Source: Caballeronia udeis
GTDB taxonomy: Bacteria; Pseudomonadota; Gammaproteobacteria; Burkholderiales; Burkholderiaceae
Direction: 5' to 3'
DNA length: 64,000 nucleotides
NCBI RefSeq assembly: GCF_001544555.2
Contig: NZ_FCOK02000005.1
Span: 124,001-188,000, forward strand
Shown piece after piece: positions 59,318 through 64,000 of this stretch (position 1 is its first letter; every line of letters starts with the position of its first letter). Made by a program: the position numbers and the translations under genes. The notes beneath the pieces were generated by a model. It was not told the DNA's origin, did not search any database, and saw nothing but the letters and a program-made list of their open reading frames with translations.

Positions 59318-60454
59318 CTAGATTTGCTCCCACGCGCGCGCTTTCGACGAACGAAGCACTGCATCAATGATCTGGGCCGAGCGATACCCGTCTTCGAAAG
59401 TCGGCAAGCCTTCACGCGCTTCGCCGCGAATCACCGCATAGGTGTCGGCGACAAATGCTTCGAAGCATTGCGCATAACCCTGGGCATGGCCTGCCGGCAG
59501 CGTCGCAAGACGTCGTTGTTCGGCACTGCCGCGCGATGGGTCGCGCACCAGCAGCCGGGTCGAATCCCGGTCTCCGAGCCACAGGCGTTCCGGCTCTTCC
59601 TGATCAAATACGAGGCTGGCGCGAGCGCCGTCGAGTTCGAACCACAACCGGTTCTTGCGGCCCGCCGACACCTGGCTCACGGTGAGCGTTGTCAGCACGC
59701 CGGTGGTGGTCCGGAACAACGCGCCGGCCACATCCTCGGTCGTCACCGCCTGCCTTTCCAGCGACGCGCCCGGGGCAGGAGACGAAAACGTCCCGACCGT
59801 GCCAGTGGGACGGTCGTGCATGATTGTCTGGAGTGTCGCGACGACCGTCTCGAATCGTTCGCCGCTGATCCATTCGATCAGGTCGCACCAATGCGACCCG
59901 ATGTCCGCGAATGCTCGCGACGGGCCGCCCAGTGCGGCGTCCACACGCCAGTTCGTGTCGTCCCGTCCGAGCAGCCAGTCCTGCAGATAGCTTCCGTGAA
60001 TGAGTTGAAGCGCCCCAACGGTGCCGTCCTGCACCAGCGAGCGCGCCTCCCTGACCATCGGGTGATACCGGTAAACGAACGGGACCGCGGCAACGCGCCC
60101 CGCTGCTTGAGCTGCGGCCGCGAGCGCCCTGGCATCGGAGAGACTGGTTGCAAGGGGCTTTTCGCACACCACATGCTTACCCGCGGCAAGCGCCGACATG
60201 GCGATCGGGTAATGCGTGGAATTGGGCGTGCAGATATGAATGACGTCGACCGCAGGGTCGGCAATGGCTTCGTCGGCATTCGAATACGCGCGCTCCATAC
60301 CCAGGTGAGCCAGATGAGCGGCAGCCGCTTTAGCGCTCTGCGGACTCGATGCCGCTATGCCCTTCAACGTCGCGCCGGCGAGCCGGCTAGCCCTGGAATG
60401 AACCGCGCCCATCATTCCTGCGCCGACGATTGCCACACCTAGTGTCTCAGCCAT
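59318..60454 (-). CDS. Gfo/Idh/MocA-family oxidoreductase
   Basis: A 378-residue NAD(P)-dependent oxidoreductase. The N-terminal Rossmann domain has VAIVGAGMMGAVHSRASRLAG and the HICTPNSTHYPIAMSALAAGKHVVCEKPLATS motif, where the EKP Lys is catalytic. The C-terminal domain has the D-IGSHWCDLIEW segment with the catalytic Asp and His (DxxxH). Such enzymes oxidise inositols or sugars at a ring hydroxyl. The start at 60454 (MAETLGVAI) is preferred over the ATG at 60469, since TGGAG lies 9 bases before it. First gene of the seven-gene operon. Confidence 0.92.
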   Translation of the reverse strand: MAETLGVAIVGAGMMGAVHSRASRLAGATLKGIAASSPQSAKAAAAHLAHLGMERAYSNADEAIADPAVDVIHICTPNSTHYPIAMSALAAGKHVVCEKPLATSLSDARALAAAAQAAGRVAAVPFVYRYHPMVREARSLVQDGTVGALQLIHGSYLQDWLLGRDDTNWRVDAALGGPSRAFADIGSHWCDLIEWISGERFETVVATLQTIMHDRPTGTVGTFSSPAPGASLERQAVTTEDVAGALFRTTTGVLTTLTVSQVSAGRKNRLWFELDGARASLVFDQEEPERLWLGDRDSTRLLVRDPSRGSAEQRRLATLPAGHAQGYAQCFEAFVADTYAVIRGEAREGLPTFEDGYRSAQIIDAVLRSSKARAWEQI

Positions 60455-60504
60455 TTTTTTAAACTCCATTTGGTTGACTGGACATTAGCGGGGCAAAGCC
60501 TCGC

Positions 60505-60555
60505 CCGATATTTTGTATTATTTAATTCGATTTCCGACATAAATACTTTACCTAT
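60505..60555. promoter_or_regulatory. AT-rich divergent control region
   Basis: Between the Gfo/Idh gene and the ROK repressor gene lies an AT-rich block (about 60510-60552, with ATTTTGTATTATTTAATTCG and CATAAATACTTT) in a GC-rich surround. On the minus strand TAATAC could be the -10 of the sugar operon. NagC-type ROK repressors bind AT-rich sites with TT and AA arms, so this is a likely operator region. Confidence 0.4.
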
Positions 60556-60621
60556 CGCCCCGGCGAGCACGCTTGTGGCTTGCGCGTGGATTAAGTAAGC
60601 TCGATTGTCCAAGGCCCTACC

Positions 60622-61869
60622 ATGAACACGCCAATCCATCAGCCCGCCCCCTCCCGCCTCGCCACCTTCGACCGGGCTTTCCGGCTCGAAGAGTTTGAAA
60701 TTCAAAGCAAACTGGCAAGGCTGATCGCTTCGTCTCAGGGAATCAGCCGCGCCGACCTTGCGCGTAACACAGGGTTCGCCCGTTCCACCGTGTCGCAATT
60801 GATCCAGCCGCTGATCGAATGCAACCTTGTCAAAGAGCAAACGCAAAGTGCATCGGCCAGGGGGCGGCCGGGCACGATGCTCGTGCTCAATTCCCGCGCG
60901 GGGCTCATCCTGGTGGCGGACATGGGTGCGACCCATGGACGGCTCGTCATCTCGGATCTTGCTCAGAGGCGGCTGGCGGAAAGAGTCTTCGGCATTGATG
61001 TTGCGCTTGGACCCGAGATCGTCCTCGATTCGATCGTCGACCAGTTCCAGCAGTTGCTGCGGGAGCACCGGCTTCTCGACCAATCCGTACGCAGCGTCGT
61101 GGTCGGCCTGCCGAGCCCCGTGGACTTCAGCCGCGGCGTTTGCGTGAGGCCGCCCATCATGCCGGGATGGGACGGCTTCCAGGTGTCCGAGTATCTGCAA
61201 TCGCGCCTCAAGAGCCCGGTGCTGGTCGACAACGATGTCAACCTCATGGCGTTGGGCGAGGCTCGCACGCGGCCCGCCCATCAGTCTCCATTGCTGTTTG
61301 CCAAGGTGTCGACCGGGATAGGATGCGGGATCATTACGTCGAACGGCATGTTGCACCGAGGCGCCGATGGCTCGGCGGGTGATATCGGGCACATCAGGGT
61401 CCCCGGACGTGACGACGTCATTTGCCGGTGCGGAAATATTGGGTGTGTCGAGGCAGTCGCTTCGACTACTGCTGTCCTTGCAAACCTGCAAGCATTGCCT
61501 GACGCCGGCGCGCAAAATGTGGATGACCTGGTGCGGCTGGTTCGCTCGGGAGACCGTCAGGCCGTCCGGCTTATTCGCGCCGCGGCTGCTGAAATAGGCG
61601 AAGTCATCGCAATGCTGGTCCACATGTACAACCCGGCCGCGATTGTCCTCGGCGGCCGGATGGCGAGGATCAGCGACGACTTGCTTGCGGGGGTTCGAGC
61701 AGTTGTCTACAGGCGGGCATTGCCGCTCGCGACAAGAAGCCTGCTTATCGAAAATACGGCGCTCAATCAATATGCCGGCGCGATTGGAGGAGCAGTCCTC
61801 GGGATTGAACGCGCGCTGTCGTCGAAGGGAATTGCTTCAATCCTGCATTCGGTCCCAAGCTCAAATTAG
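60622..61869 (+). CDS. ROK-family transcriptional regulator (NagC/Mlc-like)
   Basis: A 415-residue regulator. The N-terminal winged helix spans about residues 30-85 (GISRADLARNTGFARSTVSQLIQPLIE). The ROK domain follows: DMGATHGRLVISDL for the phosphate-binding strand, VLVDNDVNLMALGEAR, and the zinc site GDIGHIRVPGRDDVICRCGNIGCVEAVAS with a CxCGxxGC motif. It probably binds a sugar or its phosphate and represses the divergent seven-gene sugar operon. A long C-terminus extends past the usual end. The start is at the only ATG near the family N-terminus; the ribosome-binding site is weak (AAGG). Confidence 0.92.
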   Translation: MNTPIHQPAPSRLATFDRAFRLEEFEIQSKLARLIASSQGISRADLARNTGFARSTVSQLIQPLIECNLVKEQTQSASARGRPGTMLVLNSRAGLILVADMGATHGRLVISDLAQRRLAERVFGIDVALGPEIVLDSIVDQFQQLLREHRLLDQSVRSVVVGLPSPVDFSRGVCVRPPIMPGWDGFQVSEYLQSRLKSPVLVDNDVNLMALGEARTRPAHQSPLLFAKVSTGIGCGIITSNGMLHRGADGSAGDIGHIRVPGRDDVICRCGNIGCVEAVASTTAVLANLQALPDAGAQNVDDLVRLVRSGDRQAVRLIRAAAAEIGEVIAMLVHMYNPAAIVLGGRMARISDDLLAGVRAVVYRRALPLATRSLLIENTALNQYAGAIGGAVLGIERALSSKGIASILHSVPSSN

Positions 61870-61951
61870 TCGCGACCGGCCGACATGGTGGAATCGGGCT
61901 GGGACCCGGTCAATGCGTTCCTGCCTTCGCTGCCCCAGCCCACTCAGTACC

Positions 61952-63799
61952 CTAGTGTTCCAAAGCGTGTACACGGGCGTGTGGCTTCGACTGCTGCCCT
62001 GCGCCACTCGCGGGAGCCTGCAGCCAGAAGGCCAGTTCGGCGTTGCTCGCGTGGCCAGTCGACGAGAAATAGCTGGCCTGCCACGAATCGTCTTCATTCA
62101 ACCCCTGCCAACTATCCTTGGTCCCATGCTGAGCGAGCAGATAGCGCCAGCGATAGTGGTCGTACACATCCAGCACGTGGACAGCGTAGGCACACGCCAG
62201 GCTTACATTGCCTTCGATGATGACGAGATTTTCATCGTTGGTGGACGACGCCTTGTTTCCCAGATTGTGGCTGCCGACCACCACGGTGCAATGCTCGGGG
62301 TCGAATGGGTCGATCACCACGATCTTGTCGTGGATGACAGCATGGCCGGCTCTGGCAAGTTCCTTCTCCCAGACGCCAAACGCGTCGTTCACGCCTTGGG
62401 TGGGAATCACCTGAGCCGGGTCCGTTGGCTTCGAATTGTTGTTGTGAAGGTCGATGACGAAGTTACCTGCCCGGTCCGCATTGGTGAGTGCACCCCGAAT
62501 GAAGAGCTTCTGATTCTTCTCCTGCGCAGAAGCGGCGGCATCAATAATGCTGGGCTGACCCGGGTCGAATGCGAGGAAGAGCACCGCCGATTTCGCGGCC
62601 TCTATTCGAGCATAAACATCTGCCATGTCGGGCGGTGTAACGCCCTTCGCCTTGTTCTTCTGGAGCGTGTTCGGCGAGAACCAGAGCGTCGTTTTCCTCG
62701 CGCCCGGAACCTGCACGGTAACCGGCGAAGCGTTTGCCGTGCGGAATGCTTTGCTTTGCAACGCATGAGGATCCGTGCCTGCATCCAGCGTGTCTTTCTT
62801 GAGCGCATCCCAGTAGGTCGAATAAGCACTCGCGAGTGACGGCGAACGGAACACGATGCTGTTGTTGGTCTGTGCGCAAAGGCCGGTGGGCGTCCAGTTG
62901 GTCGATCCGGTCAGTACGCTTGCCGGCGTGCCCTTGGCGTCGACATAAAGCATGAACTTGTTATGGCCAATATGACTGCCGTCGGGAAGCATCCGGTCCG
63001 TCACGTCAACGCCCGAGTGATGCAGCGCTTCGCGTGCCGGCGCGTTTTCCTTGTCATCGTCGTGTGACGTGCTGTCATAGGTATTTGACAGAATCAGGTG
63101 CAATTGTTTGTTGCCGACGAGAGACGCTTCAAGTTGTTTGTCGGCAAGCTCATACAACGCGCCGTAACAGCTTCCGCCCTGCGCCTTTGCCTCGGCGAGC
63201 AGCGACGGAAGCACCGTCACAAGGTCGCCTGCCAGTGACTTGCGCAGCGGGTCACTCGCGTCGGCAATACGTTTGAGCAGAGCACCGGAATCCGGCAAAT
63301 CGGACTTGCTCTTGGGGAGTTGCCGGGCGACGGCCTGCGTCGCAAGGATTCCCCGATTGAAATAGCACTTGATGGCCTCGGGGTCGTCCTGAGGGCCATG
63401 TTCGGCCGCCAGGCTGACAGGGTTCGAATAGAGGACAGTTGCACCTGCGAGAGCAGCTAACTGCGGCGGCGCATCTTTGCTGAAGGTGCCTTGAAGCGGA
63501 ATGATTTGATAAACGTAGGCACCCTGCTTGTGAGCATCCTTTACATACAGATCCTTCCAGAAGAATTTCTGGATTGGACCTTGTGCGGTGGTCTGCCCGG
63601 CGTGCCCTGAATTGGGGTCACTCGGAAAACCTGCCATGGCGGGCAGGGAAACACCCTGAGGGGTGCTGATGTCGAGCTTCGCGTCTGATGCATTAATGCG
63701 CCGGACGTCGAAACCAACACACCCGGACAGCTTGTGGTCGAATGTCCATGCCACAAGAATGACGTCGTTGTTCGAGAGAGCAATACATTTTGTGGACAT
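61952..63799 (-). CDS. Phospholipase D-like protein with two HKD motifs
   Basis: A 615-residue protein. Two phospholipase D active sites are visible: IGHNKFMLYVDAKGTPASVLTGSTNWT in the middle (HxK...GSxNxT) and VIHDKIVVIDPFDPEHCTVVVGSHNLGNKASSTNDENLVII near the end (HxK...GSHNxGxxA...DEN), which together form one bilobed active centre. A beta-rich N-terminal domain of about 200 residues precedes it. No signal peptide is seen. It may cleave phospholipids or nucleic acid. The start has AAGGAGA just upstream (63803-63808). It stands alone and converges with the ROK gene. Confidence 0.88.
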   Translation of the reverse strand: MSTKCIALSNNDVILVAWTFDHKLSGCVGFDVRRINASDAKLDISTPQGVSLPAMAGFPSDPNSGHAGQTTAQGPIQKFFWKDLYVKDAHKQGAYVYQIIPLQGTFSKDAPPQLAALAGATVLYSNPVSLAAEHGPQDDPEAIKCYFNRGILATQAVARQLPKSKSDLPDSGALLKRIADASDPLRKSLAGDLVTVLPSLLAEAKAQGGSCYGALYELADKQLEASLVGNKQLHLILSNTYDSTSHDDDKENAPAREALHHSGVDVTDRMLPDGSHIGHNKFMLYVDAKGTPASVLTGSTNWTPTGLCAQTNNSIVFRSPSLASAYSTYWDALKKDTLDAGTDPHALQSKAFRTANASPVTVQVPGARKTTLWFSPNTLQKNKAKGVTPPDMADVYARIEAAKSAVLFLAFDPGQPSIIDAAASAQEKNQKLFIRGALTNADRAGNFVIDLHNNNSKPTDPAQVIPTQGVNDAFGVWEKELARAGHAVIHDKIVVIDPFDPEHCTVVVGSHNLGNKASSTNDENLVIIEGNVSLACAYAVHVLDVYDHYRWRYLLAQHGTKDSWQGLNEDDSWQASYFSSTGHASNAELAFWLQAPASGAGQQSKPHARVHALEH

Positions 63800-64000
63800 T
63801 CATATCTCCTTGGTGCCGAGGGGCATCCGCGCCATGATCCCGACTGCTCGTTGAGCAACGAAGCAATTCTTGCGGTGGAGTAAAGATTGGGGGAACGGAC
63901 GCGTTGCTGACAGGGTCTGTCAGTCGTCAGATAGTTGCTTAGTGGCTTGAACGTTTGATGACGCTTTGACGAGATGCGGGTCGCGCACTATTGCTGTGCA
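63800..64000. other. Intergenic end of window
   Basis: About 200 bases upstream of the phospholipase D-type gene. It must contain that gene's promoter, but no clear motif is visible. A partial frame (TGCGGTGGAG) is too short to interpret. Confidence 0.5.

Noticed and set aside
58172..60442. A 756-codon open frame on the plus strand
   Set aside because: It is antisense to the RbsB-like and Gfo/Idh genes, both of which have full family motifs. The translation is rich in Arg, His and Cys with no family-like sequence, the usual shadow of GC-rich coding DNA.
60439..61770. A 443-codon open frame on the minus strand
   Set aside because: Antisense to the ROK regulator, whose helix-turn-helix and zinc motif are clear. 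No ribosome-binding site or family signature.
1..64000. Search for tRNA, rRNA, CRISPR arrays, prophage or intact insertion sequences
   Set aside because: No cloverleaf, rRNA-like or repeat-spacer pattern was seen, and no complete transposase or integrase is present; only transposase tails remain.

Overview
The window reads as chromosomal or megaplasmid DNA of a GC-rich betaproteobacterium of the Burkholderia/Paraburkholderia/Caballeronia group. The evidence is the coding bias, the lineage-typical small proteins (DUF3331, DUF4148, short H-NS-like and winged-helix proteins), and an anthranilate dioxygenase locus in the gene order known from Burkholderia. The content is mostly accessory catabolism: many LysR/IclR/AraC/TetR/ROK regulators, each beside a small degradative operon. 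I see no rRNA, tRNA, CRISPR array, intact insertion sequence or prophage.

Layout. 0-4 kb: 3' end of a nitroreductase, a beta-oxidation pair (SDR 3-hydroxyacyl-CoA dehydrogenase plus thiolase) and a LysR regulator. 4-12.2 kb: a scarred region holding DUF3331, a secreted alpha/beta hydrolase, an Ohr peroxidase, a 953-residue winged-helix/STAND ATPase regulator, DUF4148 and a 3-hydroxybutyrate dehydrogenase. Between them lie gene corpses (IS5-like and IS3-like transposase tails, the tail of an efflux outer-membrane factor) and a duplicated peptide-coding motif. 12.2-20.1 kb: an uncharacterised operon-like run made of a double-domain CoA-transferase, a YWTD beta-propeller, a 2-hydroxyacid dehydrogenase, an alpha/beta hydrolase, an MBL-fold hydrolase and a MATE exporter. 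The first four starts are spaced or overlapped as in one transcription unit; the promoter and substrate are unknown.

20-27.3 kb: a small exported protein, maleylacetoacetate isomerase, then IclR, acyl-CoA dehydrogenase, CitMHS carboxylate transporter, CaiB CoA-transferase and LysR. This looks like uptake, CoA activation and oxidation of an organic acid. 27.4-34.6 kb: amine or D-amino-acid catabolism with three FAD oxidases, an amino-acid-type ABC binding protein and permease without an ATPase, an SDR and a phosphatase. 34.7-39.3 kb: andAcAdAbAa (anthranilate 1,2-dioxygenase) with a divergent AraC-type andR. 39.4-41.1 kb: SDR/TetR divergent pair and a small winged-helix protein.

41.1-52.9 kb: a mixed region with decayed genes, an H-NS-like protein with a long extra C-terminus, a chemoreceptor, an adjacent AIM24 plus prohibitin-like pair, a coiled-coil protein, cyclopropane fatty acid synthase, an ICMT-like membrane methyltransferase, a PhzF protein, a Na+/H+ antiporter and a phosphatase. 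53-61.9 kb: a seven-gene sugar operon (Gfo/Idh oxidoreductase, RbsB/A/C-like ABC importer, 2-hydroxyacid dehydrogenase, aldose-epimerase-like DUF4380-type protein, HAD phosphatase) with a divergent ROK repressor. 62-63.8 kb: a large two-HKD phospholipase D-type protein.

The best candidates for undescribed biology are the 12.2-18.5 kb CoA-transferase/beta-propeller operon, the AIM24-prohibitin pair, the seven-gene sugar operon, and the paired tiny ORFs at 11.9-12.1 kb whose sequence is partly repeated beside ohr. All functional statements come from reading motifs by eye; no database search was run.
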